Assembly (NCBI GenBank): GCA_035566015.1
Contig: DATMRS010000006.1
Span: forward strand, 186,001-250,000
DNA length: 64,000 bases
Source of the DNA: DATMRS01 sp035566015
Lineage (GTDB): Bacteria > Pseudomonadota > Alphaproteobacteria > Sphingomonadales > Sphingomonadaceae
Direction: 5' to 3'
The stretch's first letter is position 1; each line of letters opens with the position of its first letter. Shown one piece after another: positions 52,317 through 59,952 of the stretch. The notes under the pieces were generated by a model. It saw only the letters and a list, made by a program, of their open reading frames with translations. It ran no database searches and had not been told where the DNA came from. The position numbers were made by a program, and so were the translations under genes.

Positions 52317-52583
52317 ATCGCCAGCGTAACTTCGTGATCGCACGAGCGGGCAGGAGAACCATCCAGCCTCGCCTATTCGGTCAAGATGATTGACAAGAAG
52401 CAGCCAAACCTGGCTCGAAATTGTCCAGACTTGGCGAAGTCCGCAAACAGGATGTTGGTAGCGGAGGACCGATGCAGACTTGGCGGCCCCATGTCGGCGG
52501 TTCAAGTCCCTCCGACCGGCCGTCGCACACTTTCCACGCTTTCCTTCAACGCTCATCATCATAGATCACAACGCAGATACCAA

Positions 52584-52613
52584 AAAGCCCCACCGTTGGC
52601 GCGGCAGGGCTTT
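52584..52613. promoter_or_regulatory. Compound hairpin upstream of the island's first gene
   Basis: AAAGCCC (52584-52590) pairs with GGGCTTT (52607-52613); inside, a 2x2 mismatch (CA/CA) is followed by CCG/CGG and a TTGGCG loop. On the minus strand it is followed by a T-rich run, so it could terminate leftward transcription into folE, or act as an attenuator in the leader of the downstream gene at 52693. Confidence 0.45.
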
Positions 52614-52692
52614 GGGGAGCGCCAGAGACGCTGGTCGTTAGCGGAACTCTACACTCGGCGCTCCTCCACCGCAAGCAGAGGAGGACTTCACT

Positions 52693-53706
52693 ATGAAGCC
52701 GAATACCGCCGCACACACGATGTCCGCTGCCGGAGAAATTTTCTCACATGACGCGACATCGGCAGACGATGAGAAAATCGCCGCAACGCCAGCAAACGCG
52801 CCCGTTCCGGCCTATGCCACGACAGGCGATGTCACGCTCATAAGCAAATCCAATCATACCTGTCACACCGTTGAGAAAATGCAGGATGCCGAGTTCGTGC
52901 ATGATCTCCAGCATCTGACGAAGATGCAGCTTCGGCGGAAATATCGGGCAGAGGCCAACTCCCATCGGAACATGCTGACCCGGAGCAAACGTCGGGGCAA
53001 CATCGTGCATCCCGACCTCCGGGAGTTTCGGAACTTCCTTCGGCTCGTCGGCCCCATGCCTGTCTCCGGTGCCACACTCGACAGGATCGACAACGCCGAT
53101 ACCGAATACGCCCCTGGCAAGGTGCGCTGGGCCGACAAACGGACGCAGAACAACAACAAGGGCGACACCCTGACATTCCACGATCAGCGGGCCGGCGAAG
53201 TGTTCACGGCCTCCCGTATCGCCAAATTGCAGGGCGTGTCGGCGTCCGCCGTTCGTCACCGGCGGGCACGGGGCTGGTCTGACGCCCAGATCATTGCAGG
53301 CACTCGCTCGTCGCCTCCCCAGACCATTGACAAGCAGTTTCCTTCGACGCAGTCGTCTCGGGTGGTTCTTCCCAGGGAGCCATCGACCCAAATCGTCCCG
53401 ATGCGTTCGCGGCCTACCCGAGACATCGAGTTCGAGCGGATGGCCGAGTATATTGCCCTCTGCCGGGAGCGAGATGGCGAGGAAGCTCTTCCTGCTCCGC
53501 ACTACGTGTTCAATGAAGACCTCCCCGAAGCATGGCATGTGACGGAGGAGCAGTGGATGGCGCGCTTTGAACGACTGTGGCCTGAGTATCGTCCGCACAT
53601 CATATTTGAACGCGCCGATCCCTACCACCAACGGGCGATCGAGCTGATCGACCCCGAATATGTCAGGCGCGAGCGCGCTAAGATCGCGCAGCGGGAGGCG
53701 TTGTAG
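52693..53706 (+). CDS. Phage/island protein with homing-endonuclease-like LDRIDN motif
   Basis: A 337-residue protein of mobile-element type. The segment LDRIDNADTEYAPGKVRWAD (residues 129-148), followed by KRTQNNNK, matches the LDRIDN-x-G-x-Y-x-PGNVRWA-x4-QxxN signature of phage and intron-encoded HNH/AP2-type DNA-binding proteins. The downstream QGVSASAVRHRRARGWSDAQ resembles the NUMOD-like helix-turn-helix that accompanies them. No complete HNH triad is obvious, so nuclease activity is uncertain. AGGAGG lies 8 nt upstream of the ATG. The C-terminal third is charged and unrecognised. Confidence 0.65.
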   Translation: MKPNTAAHTMSAAGEIFSHDATSADDEKIAATPANAPVPAYATTGDVTLISKSNHTCHTVEKMQDAEFVHDLQHLTKMQLRRKYRAEANSHRNMLTRSKRRGNIVHPDLREFRNFLRLVGPMPVSGATLDRIDNADTEYAPGKVRWADKRTQNNNKGDTLTFHDQRAGEVFTASRIAKLQGVSASAVRHRRARGWSDAQIIAGTRSSPPQTIDKQFPSTQSSRVVLPREPSTQIVPMRSRPTRDIEFERMAEYIALCRERDGEEALPAPHYVFNEDLPEAWHVTEEQWMARFERLWPEYRPHIIFERADPYHQRAIELIDPEYVRRERAKIAQREAL

Positions 53707-53729
53707 GCGCTGCTCTGGTCTCTCTCATG

Positions 53730-53749
53730 GTTTGTGCAATTAATTGCAA
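53730..53749. repeat. Left copy of 20-bp palindrome-containing direct repeat
   Basis: GTTTGTGCAATTAATTGCAA at this position is identical to 56255-56274. Its core, TGCAATTAATTGCA, is a perfect 14-bp palindrome, very AT-rich in GC-rich surroundings. The two copies are in the same orientation and bound a 2.5-kb block. This copy lies in a 218-bp non-coding gap upstream of the unknown gene at 53925. Confidence 0.8.
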
Positions 53750-53924
53750 TCCATCTTTCGTTAGGATCGGGGTGATATGTCTCGACCTCGTTGGTGGGGC
53801 ACGGGACTGCCGGGCCGACCAAGCTCAGTGCAGACACCCATGCGCTGCCACAGTCCGATCATCCCTTGCCCGGCTGCGTCTTTCCCATAGGCATCTGGTC
53901 CCAACAACTACGAAAGTTTCACAG

Positions 53925-54476
53925 ATGGAAGGGATCAAGAAAGCAGCGGTGGAGGTGCCGCAGGACCTGATCGACCACAGCAAGTCACGCCTCCTCGAAG
54001 CGGCGAGCCTCTTGCGGACAGTCCGGGAGGATAATCCCGACGAATTCAGAACGGTCGCCCAGAAGTTGAGGATCGGCCTTCGCAAAGCCCACCATTTGGC
54101 ACAGATCGACAAGGTGTTCGAGAAGATGACCATTCCGGTCGAACGGGCACAGCGCTTGGGCTGGACCAAGCTCTCCATCATCGCGGCTCATCGCAAAACC
54201 CATACGATCGACGACCTGATCGACGTGGCGGAGAGTTGCACCGCGCACGAACTGAAGATGCACATCCGCGACGGCAAGTTCGATCCCGACGGTCGAACAG
54301 TCGTGTTGCACTTCGACAAGGAGCAATATGCGTTGCTCGATCAGGCTCTGCGCGCCAAGGGGGCCGAGCCGCATTCCAGAGGGCTGCTGGGCAAGGAGGA
54401 GGCGCTCATGCGGATTGTTACCGAGAGCCTGACGGCCACGCCTCCAGCATCCGCAGCGAAGAAGGCGAAGGGCTGA
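53925..54476 (+). CDS. Hypothetical protein of the palindrome-bounded block
   Basis: A 183-residue, mostly helical, charged protein with no confident family. The central stretch ERAQRLGWTKLSIIAAH, DLIDVAESCTAHELKMHIRD resembles the GWxK...A...T..EL helical segment found before HNH domains and in some plasmid proteins, suggesting DNA or partner binding. The C-terminus is Ala/Lys-rich (AAKKAKG). The ATG at 53925 has only a weak ribosome-binding site. It is convergent with the nuclease-like gene (33-bp gap). Function is unknown. Confidence 0.6.
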   Translation: MEGIKKAAVEVPQDLIDHSKSRLLEAASLLRTVREDNPDEFRTVAQKLRIGLRKAHHLAQIDKVFEKMTIPVERAQRLGWTKLSIIAAHRKTHTIDDLIDVAESCTAHELKMHIRDGKFDPDGRTVVLHFDKEQYALLDQALRAKGAEPHSRGLLGKEEALMRIVTESLTATPPASAAKKAKG

Positions 54477-54509
54477 CCGGCGAGGCGAAGGTGCTGGTTC
54501 AGATAGCGA

Positions 54510-55280
54510 TCAGCGGGCGAGCGAAGATGCCGTGACGCGCACCGTGTCCGCCAGCGCGGTGACAGGCACCGCCGAGGTCAATCTGCTGATCGTGCTCAGG
54601 GCCGCCTGCTTTATGTCCGGCAGATCGCGGGTGGCGACGACATAGAACGCCCACTGTGTCGGATCACGATGATCGGCGTGATCGGCATAGATGCCATGAT
54701 GCGCAAATATGTAGATATGGGCTGGACGCCCCACTTGGGCGATCCACTGGGTTCCATCCTGCCAGTGCCCCGTGCGCGCCGCAACATCGAAGATGGGTCT
54801 GCTCGGCTTGCCGGTGGACCATGATTGCATCGCCGCCGATTGCTTGACCTCCAGCCGGAGGCCATCCGCCCGCTCGAAGTCCCACCCGCTATAATCTGCG
54901 CTGCACCAGTTCCATTCCGGCTCCAGGGCAAGCGCGACGATCGCTTCGGCCACATGCCCTCGCAGAACATTCGTGACCAGCGGCTTGCCGAACGCGACCT
55001 GTGATACCCTGGCGATCACGTCGCCGATCCCGAACGCCGGTGCCCCGGCCTGCTGTGATGTCGTAATGATCCTGCCCCTCCGTCGCCCCGGTATTCCTGT
55101 GGGGCGACGGCCAAAGCCGGATGTTGGAAACCCGCTGAGACAACGAGCGCATGCGCCTTTACCGGCGAACCGGCTGGACATGCGCGCATGCCACCCGGCC
55201 TCCGAAATCGGCGACCGAGGTGTCTCAAGAGGGGTTTCCACGCCCCGCCCTGCGGCTTTCACGCAGAGCGCGACGGTCAT
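54510..55280 (-). CDS. PD-(D/E)XK nuclease-like protein
   Basis: The C-terminal ~180 residues look like a restriction-endonuclease fold: RGHVAEAIVALAL (Glu112), then WDFERADGLRLEVKQSA, giving Asp134 and Glu144-x-Lys146, spaced as in the PD-(D/E)XK core. FDVAARTGHWQDGTQWIAQ and IYIFAHHG follow. The N-terminal ~70 residues are Arg/Pro-rich and may not be translated; the true start could be a GTG at V88 or another codon near 55070, where a GGAGGGG occurs. The ATG at 55280 follows GGTGAG. It diverges from the DUF488 gene. Whether it cuts DNA is inference. Confidence 0.6.
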   Translation of the reverse strand: MTVALCVKAAGRGVETPLETPRSPISEAGWHARMSSRFAGKGACARCLSGFPTSGFGRRPTGIPGRRRGRIITTSQQAGAPAFGIGDVIARVSQVAFGKPLVTNVLRGHVAEAIVALALEPEWNWCSADYSGWDFERADGLRLEVKQSAAMQSWSTGKPSRPIFDVAARTGHWQDGTQWIAQVGRPAHIYIFAHHGIYADHADHRDPTQWAFYVVATRDLPDIKQAALSTISRLTSAVPVTALADTVRVTASSLAR

Positions 55281-55332
55281 AGCGAAGCTCACCGGGGATA
55301 GGAAGGTGCCGGGTGAGACTGAAGGACCGCGT

Positions 55333-55356
55333 AGTATTTAAGTATTTGAAAATACT
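55333..55356. promoter_or_regulatory. AT-rich operator-like palindrome between divergent nuclease-like and DUF488 genes
   Basis: AGTATTT-GA-AAATACT (55341-55356) is a 16-bp inverted repeat, and a third half-site AGTATTT lies directly upstream (55333-55339). It sits 52 bp before the DUF488 start, in the 128-bp divergent promoter region. Three half-sites suggest cooperative repressor binding. A run of T follows (GTTTTTATT), so a terminator is a weaker alternative. Confidence 0.5.
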
Positions 55357-55408
55357 GTTTTTATTGGAGTTTTGACCATAGGATCATCTTCATTCTGAAA
55401 GGACCAAG

Positions 55409-55954
55409 ATGATTGATGTAATGACTTTGGGGCACTCCAATGCGAGTTGGGACGAGTTCAGTTACGCCCTTGACCAGTTCGACATCGGCTGCATCATCGA
55501 CGTGCGATCGTCGCCCCGTTCGCGGTGGCAGCATTTCAATAAGCCGCAACTGCGGGTCCGACTGAACCGGGTAGGTATCGCCTACGTCCACCTGGGCGAT
55601 GCTCTGGGCGGAATGCCGGTGAGCGGTCCCACCGACTATGCAACGCGACGCGGGACAGCCGCCTTCGCTGCTGCGATCGACAGCGTGCTCGCGATAGCTG
55701 CCCGATGCAGGCCCACCTTGCTCTGCTCGGAGCGGGACGTGCTGCGCTGTCATCGCTTCACGCTGGTCGCCCGGCACCTGCACGGCCTGTCCGATGTTCG
55801 GGTCTCGCACATTCGCCACGACGGCACGCTGGAAACGCATGACGAGGCCGAGGAGCGCCTGCTCGCCCTCCACAAGCTGTCCGACGACCTGCTCACAGAT
55901 CGCGGCGAGCGACTGGCCGAAGCCTTTGCCCGGCAGGAGCGAAAACTGGGCTGA
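55409..55954 (+). CDS. DUF488-family protein
   Basis: A 181-residue protein of the DUF488 family. It has MTLGHSNASWDEF at the N-terminus, IIDVRSSPRSRW (31-38 DVRSSPRS), LGDALGGMP (63-70), and the Cys/His set LLCSERDVLRCHR (Cys106, Glu108, Cys114-His115-Arg116) that is characteristic. The biochemical function of the family is not established. It starts downstream of an AT-rich palindrome, diverging from the PD-(D/E)XK-like gene. DUF488 genes are frequent in islands, which fits here. Confidence 0.88.
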   Translation: MIDVMTLGHSNASWDEFSYALDQFDIGCIIDVRSSPRSRWQHFNKPQLRVRLNRVGIAYVHLGDALGGMPVSGPTDYATRRGTAAFAAAIDSVLAIAARCRPTLLCSERDVLRCHRFTLVARHLHGLSDVRVSHIRHDGTLETHDEAEERLLALHKLSDDLLTDRGERLAEAFARQERKLG

Positions 55955-56032
55955 AAGCGGCGATGCTTAAACCCCTCATTTTGGGCCAGTGCATTTGGAG
56001 CACCCTGCTGAAATCATGAGAGGAATTGCGAA

Positions 56033-56194
56033 ATGCAAAATCAAATAATTGTCGAAATCAAGGCCGACGATCTGTGGGCCGATCGCAGTCGGCGGGCAAC
56101 GAAGGACAACGCCCCGCACGAGCAAAGTCAGACCGAAAACGGAGGGTTCCAGACCCCTGTTTTCTGCATAGGCGACCCAGGCTTATCACTTTGA
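56033..56194 (+). CDS. Small ORF with the same leader sequence as the integrase
   Basis: A 53-codon reading frame begins MQNQIIVEIK and ends before the integrase. Its first ten codons closely match those of the integrase gene at 56216 (MEKQIIVEIE), at both protein and DNA level, so the two leaders look like a duplication. AGAGG lies 9 nt upstream of the ATG. After the shared leader the peptide (ADDLWADRSRRATKDN...) has no recognised family. It could be a real small protein or a truncated former N-terminus. Confidence 0.4.
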   Translation: MQNQIIVEIKADDLWADRSRRATKDNAPHEQSQTENGGFQTPVFCIGDPGLSL

Positions 56195-56215
56195 AATCAC
56201 AGGACGAACCGCGAT

Positions 56216-57208
56216 ATGGAAAAACAAATAATTGTAGAAATTGAGGGTAGCTCCGTTTGTGCAATTAATTGCAAATCGAGTAGCCTGCCGGATCAGCAAC
56301 CCCACCTCGTAGAGCCGATCTCAGAACCGCTTCACCGCCTGCTATCCTCGTCCCTGTCGGCTGGCACCCAGCGCGCCTACGCGGCTGATCTGAAGCATTT
56401 CCGGGCATCCGGCAGAGACATTCCCTGTCCACCACACGCCCTAGCGGAGTATCTGGCCGAGCTGGTTACGACCCATGCCGTCGCCACGATCCAGCGGCGG
56501 CTCGCCGCGATTGCGAAGGCGCACCGCGCCCTCGGACATGACGATCCCTGCCGGGCCGAGATCGTGCAAGCGACGATGAGCGGGATCAGGCGGACCAAGG
56601 GCATGGCTCAACGAGAGGCGCAGGCGTTGCAGCGCGACAGCCTGTTCGCGGTGCTGGAGCGCATGGGCGAGCGTCCAATCGACATCAGGGACCGGGCCTT
56701 ATTGTTGATCGGCTTCGCTGGGGCATTCCGCCGCTCCGAACTGGTCGGGTTCGACTATCGCGATGTCGAGCAAGTTGGCCGGGGCATCGTGCTGCATCTG
56801 CGCCGGTCCAAGACCGACCAGACCGGGCAAGGTCGCAAGATCGCCATCCCGCATGGACGCACGCGATGGTGTCCCGTCCGTCATCTGGCCGATTGGATCG
56901 CTCACGCCGAGATCGAGGAGGGGCCGCTGTTCCGCAGCATCGACCGGCACGGGCATATCGCCCAGGATCGGCTCTCCGGGGATGCCGTCGCCACCATCGT
57001 CAAACGGCGCGTGGAGGCGGCGGGCTTCGATCCCACGACCTTCTCCGGTCACTCCCTCCGGGCCGGGCTGGCTACCAGCGCCGCTATGGCCGGAGCCTCG
57101 TCGTGGAAAATCCGCCAGCAGACGGGCCACAGGAGCGACGCCATGCTCGCCCGCTACATTCGGGACGGCGACATGTTCACCGACAACGCGGCGGGCGCGG
57201 TTCTGTGA
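56216..57208 (+). CDS. Tyrosine recombinase / site-specific integrase
   Basis: A 330-residue tyrosine recombinase. The N-terminal SAM-like core-binding domain (SAGTQRAYAADLKHFRASGR, residues 49-68) precedes a catalytic domain with Arg173 (FRRSELVGFD), Lys199 (RRSKTDQTGQG), His279 and Arg282 (SGHSLRAGLAT), His305 (TGHRSD) and the nucleophile Tyr314 (ARYIRDGD). All catalytic residues are present, so it should be active. The 20-bp palindromic repeat copy lies within codons 14-20 of this frame (VCAINC), which may mean the true start is further on, but ATG 56216 is used. It could mobilise the island or the palindrome-bounded block next to it. Confidence 0.93.
   Translation: MEKQIIVEIEGSSVCAINCKSSSLPDQQPHLVEPISEPLHRLLSSSLSAGTQRAYAADLKHFRASGRDIPCPPHALAEYLAELVTTHAVATIQRRLAAIAKAHRALGHDDPCRAEIVQATMSGIRRTKGMAQREAQALQRDSLFAVLERMGERPIDIRDRALLLIGFAGAFRRSELVGFDYRDVEQVGRGIVLHLRRSKTDQTGQGRKIAIPHGRTRWCPVRHLADWIAHAEIEEGPLFRSIDRHGHIAQDRLSGDAVATIVKRRVEAAGFDPTTFSGHSLRAGLATSAAMAGASSWKIRQQTGHRSDAMLARYIRDGDMFTDNAAGAVL
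56255..56274. repeat. Right copy of 20-bp palindrome-containing direct repeat
   Basis: Identical to 53730-53749, with the same 14-bp perfect palindrome TGCAATTAATTGCA. This copy lies inside the 5' end of the integrase reading frame. A recombinase gene overlapping one end of a repeat-bounded segment is a common arrangement for att sites. Confidence 0.8.
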
Positions 57209-57278
57209 TTACCGGCGCTTCTATCGGTTATTCACGATGCTTATTGACCTCGACCATTCCATCGCATAATCCCGATGC

Positions 57279-57608
57279 ATGAGAACCGATGATGCTCTCG
57301 TCGCCTTGGCAGCCCTGGCGCACCCCACACGCCTCGCGGCATTTCGCCTCCTCGTTCAACATGAGCCGGGCGGCCTATCAACCGGACAACTGGCTGAAAA
57401 TTTCGGCCTGACCCAAAGCACCTTTTCCACGCATTTGGCGGTGTTGGTGAAAGCGGGTCTCATCATGTCGGAGAAGCGCGGGCGGCAGATGATCCAACGC
57501 GCGAACATCAGCGCCCTGCGCGACCTGATGCTCTTTCTGGCCAAAGACTGCTGCCAAGGCCGCGCCGAGCTTTGCGAACCGCTGTTGGCTGAACTGACCT
57601 GCTGTTGA
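57279..57608 (+). CDS. arsR: ArsR-family arsenic-responsive repressor
   Basis: A 109-residue winged-helix repressor with the ArsR core LAHPTRLAAFRLLV, GLSTGQLAENFGLTQSTFSTHLAVL (in parts) and the wing EKRGRQMIQR. Arsenite-binding cysteines are at the C-terminus: Cys91-Cys92, Cys99 and Cys108-Cys109, similar in kind to the C-terminal Cys site of the AfArsR type and unlike the E. coli alpha3 site. It would repress the ars operon until As(III) or Sb(III) binds. It is followed by arsC 10 bp downstream. Confidence 0.92.
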   Translation: MRTDDALVALAALAHPTRLAAFRLLVQHEPGGLSTGQLAENFGLTQSTFSTHLAVLVKAGLIMSEKRGRQMIQRANISALRDLMLFLAKDCCQGRAELCEPLLAELTCC

Positions 57609-57618
57609 AGGATGCTGC

Positions 57619-58032
57619 GTGACCGACATTGTCATATACCACAACCCGGAGTGCGGCACCTCACGTAACGTGCTGGGCCTGATCCGCAATGCGGGGATTG
57701 AGCCGCATGTCATCGAATATCTCAAAACACCGCCAATCCGCGAACTGCTCGTCCAACTCATCGAACGCGCCGGGATTACGCCGCGCGACCTGCTGCGTGA
57801 GAAAGGCACGCCCTATGGCGAACTCGGCTTGGGCGATGAAAGCCTGAGCGATGCCACGTTGCTTGACGCGATGATGGCGCATCCGATCCTTATCAACCGA
57901 CCGCTGGTCGTCTCGCCGCTCGGCGTTAGGCTGTGTCGTCCTTCGGAAACCGTGCTCGACCTGCTGCCTTCGCCGCAACACGGTGCGTTCGCCAAGGAAG
58001 ATGGCGAGCGGGTCGTGGACGAACACGGTTAA
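57619..58032 (+). CDS. arsC: Arsenate reductase (glutaredoxin-dependent)
   Basis: A 137-residue enzyme reducing arsenate to arsenite with glutathione/glutaredoxin. The catalytic Cys12 is in HNPECGTSRN; the arginines of the active site are visible in LLREKG, NRPLV and LCRPSE. A GTG start at 57619 follows arsR by 10 bp. The product feeds the Acr3 exporter encoded downstream. Confidence 0.95.
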   Translation: MTDIVIYHNPECGTSRNVLGLIRNAGIEPHVIEYLKTPPIRELLVQLIERAGITPRDLLREKGTPYGELGLGDESLSDATLLDAMMAHPILINRPLVVSPLGVRLCRPSETVLDLLPSPQHGAFAKEDGERVVDEHG

Positions 58033-58051
58033 CGGGTCGCCTGAGGCAGCT

Positions 58052-59128
58052 ATGTCAACGGCTCCCCTTGCGGCCTCGGTGCCGCCTCGTCCGGGCATTT
58101 CCTTCTTCGAGCGGTATCTGAGCCTCTGGGTGACGCTCTGCATCGTCGTGGGTATCGCGCTCGGCCATGCGCTGCCCGGCGTGTTCGGTGTGATCGCATC
58201 GGCAGAGGTCGCCAACGTCAATCTCGTCGTCGCGGTGCTGATCTGGCTGATGATCGTGCCGATGCTGCTCAAGATCGACTTCGGCGCATTAGGGTCTGTC
58301 CGCCAGCACTGGAAAGGGGTCGGCGTCACCCTGTTCATCAACTGGGCCGTCAAACCCTTTTCGATGGCGCTGCTTGGCACATTTTTCTTGGGCTATCTGT
58401 TCGCGCCGCTGCTGCCGGAAGGACAGGCATCCTCCTATATCGCTGGGCTGATCCTGCTCGCCGCCGCACCTTGCACGGCGATGGTGTTCGTCTGGTCGAA
58501 CCTGTGCGACGGCGAACCCAATTTCACACTGAGCCAGGTGGCGCTCAATGATCTCATCATGGTGTTCGCCTTCGCACCGCTGGTCGGCGTGCTGCTCGGC
58601 GTCGCCTCGATCACTGTGCCTTGGGATACGCTGGCGCTGTCGGTCGGCCTCTATATCGTCGTGCCGGTCGTCGTCGCGCAATTCCTCCGGCGAACTGTGC
58701 TGGCCTCTGGTGGGCAGGCCGCGCTTGACAGGTTGCTCGCCGGGCTTGGTCCGGTGTCCCTCACCGCACTACTGGCCACGCTGGTGTTGCTGTTCGGCTT
58801 TCAGGGCAAGGCGATCCTTGCACAGCCTCTGGTGATCGCGCTCATCGCGGTGCCGATATTGGTACAGGTCTATTTCAACGCCGGGCTGGCCTACTGGCTG
58901 AGCCGTAAATTTGGTGTCGCATGGTGCGTAGCGGCGCCCTCGGCGCTGATCGGCGCTTCCAATTTCTTCGAGCTGGCGGTGGCCGCCGCGATCAGCTTGT
59001 TCGGTATCACATCCGGCGCTGCGCTCGCTACCGTGGTCGGCGTGCTGGTCGAGGTGCCGGTGATGCTATCGGTGGTGGCCATCGTGAAGCGCACGCGCGG
59101 CTGGTATGAAAAGGGAACGACTGCTTGA
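58052..59128 (+). CDS. acr3: ACR3-family arsenite efflux transporter
   Basis: A 358-residue membrane protein with about 10 transmembrane helices. The ACR3 signature [16 protein letters not shown] and [15 protein letters not shown] (with the functional Cys in TM4) is clear; [14 protein letters not shown] is also typical. It exports As(OH)3, driven by the proton gradient. GAGG lies 5 nt before the ATG. The stop overlaps the arsH start. It is not the ArsB family. Confidence 0.95.
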   Translation: MSTAPLAASVPPRPGISFFERYLSLWVTLCIVVGIALGHALPGVFGVIASAEVANVNLVVAVLIWLMIVPMLLKIDFGALGSVRQHWKGVGVTLFINWAVKPFSMALLGTFFLGYLFAPLLPEGQASSYIAGLILLAAAPCTAMVFVWSNLCDGEPNFTLSQVALNDLIMVFAFAPLVGVLLGVASITVPWDTLALSVGLYIVVPVVVAQFLRRTVLASGGQAALDRLLAGLGPVSLTALLATLVLLFGFQGKAILAQPLVIALIAVPILVQVYFNAGLAYWLSRKFGVAWCVAAPSALIGASNFFELAVAAAISLFGITSGAALATVVGVLVEVPVMLSVVAIVKRTRGWYEKGTTA

Positions 59129-59871
59129 CCCGTATCCGAAATCTTCCCGACCTGAACTATCTGCCCGCGCTCGATCCTCGCTATGTGCATGAGTGCCCTG
59201 CATCGGGGCTTGGTGCAGAGGATCCGCCGCCGCGCATCCTTCTGCTCTACGGGTCGTTGCGCGAACGCTCCTTTTCGCGTCTGGCAGTCGAAGAAGCGGC
59301 GCGCCTGCTGCAACTATTCGGCGCGGAAACCCGCATCTTCGATCCGTCCGATCTGCCCTTGCCCGATCAGGTGAAGGGGGACGATCACCCCGCGGTCCAC
59401 GAATTGCGCGAACACGCTTTCTGGTCCGAAGGTATGGTCTGGTGCAGCCCGGAACGACATGGCCAGATCACCGGCATCATGAAGGCACAGATCGACCACC
59501 TTCCGCTGGAGATGAAGGGAATGCGACCGACGCAAGGCCGCACGCTTGCGGTCATGCAGGTATCGGGCGGCTCGCAATCGTTCAACGCGGTCAACACGCT
59601 ACGCCTGCTCGGTCGCTGGATGCGGATGTTCACCATCCCCAACCAGTCGAGCGTGGCGATGGCCTACAAGGAGTTCGACGAAGCCGGGCGCATGAAGCCG
59701 TCCAGCTATTATGACCGCATTATTGACGTGATGGAGGAGCTTGTGCGGTTCACGGTGCTGCTGCGGCCCCATGCCGCGCAGCTTGTGGATCGCTATTCCG
59801 AACGCAAGGCGGCGGGCGTGACGGTCGATCCTGCCAACGATCTGTCAGCGATCGCTATTCGCAAAGCCTAG
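59125..59871 (+). CDS. arsH: ArsH, NADPH-dependent FMN oxidoreductase
   Basis: A 248-residue flavoprotein of the ArsH family, which oxidises trivalent organoarsenicals. The FMN-binding loop is [13 protein letters not shown], with [20 protein letters not shown] and [22 protein letters not shown] as family-specific segments (in parts). A TTG start at 59125 overlaps the acr3 stop (TTGA). It completes an arsR-arsC-acr3-arsH operon. A hairpin follows at 59877-59896. Confidence 0.94.
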   Translation: MTRIRNLPDLNYLPALDPRYVHECPASGLGAEDPPPRILLLYGSLRERSFSRLAVEEAARLLQLFGAETRIFDPSDLPLPDQVKGDDHPAVHELREHAFWSEGMVWCSPERHGQITGIMKAQIDHLPLEMKGMRPTQGRTLAVMQVSGGSQSFNAVNTLRLLGRWMRMFTIPNQSSVAMAYKEFDEAGRMKPSSYYDRIIDVMEELVRFTVLLRPHAAQLVDRYSERKAAGVTVDPANDLSAIAIRKA

Positions 59872-59876
59872 CGCGC

Positions 59877-59896
59877 CGCACTGCCGAGACAGTGCG
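59877..59896. terminator. Hairpin after arsH
   Basis: CGCACTG (59877-59883) and CAGTGCG (59890-59896) form a perfect 7-bp stem with a CCGAGA loop, 6 bp after the arsH stop. No U tract follows. It overlaps the left end of the 12-bp palindrome in front of higB. Confidence 0.5.
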
Positions 59897-59906
59897 CTAT
59901 ATAGCG
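59895..59906. promoter_or_regulatory. Palindromic operator-like site upstream of higBA
   Basis: CGCTATATAGCG is a perfect 12-bp palindrome 46 bp upstream of the higB start. Type II antitoxins such as HigA repress their own operon by binding such palindromes, so it is a good candidate autoregulatory operator. Confidence 0.55.
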
Positions 59907-59952
59907 AGCATCCAACGCTTGCGTCTTGTAACGCAACGCGATACAGCGCATC

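Larger units (their letters stand above)
52105..52692. other. Long non-coding stretch at the edge of the genomic island
   Basis: No gene is supported in this 588-bp stretch. It contains the folE leader, a REP-like hairpin (ATTCCGGC-GAAA-GCCGGAAT, 52222-52241), a 10-bp hairpin CCGGCTTCCG / CGGAAGCCGG (52288-52316), a tRNA-3'-end-like sequence around 52451-52520 that does not fold cleanly, and a hairpin at 52584-52613. The transition from housekeeping to mobile-type genes occurs here. Confidence 0.6.

Noticed and set aside
52451..52520. A genuine tRNA gene
   Set aside because: T-arm and D-arm-like pieces are visible, but the T stem has a mismatch and no complete cloverleaf could be drawn; kept only as a low-confidence finding.
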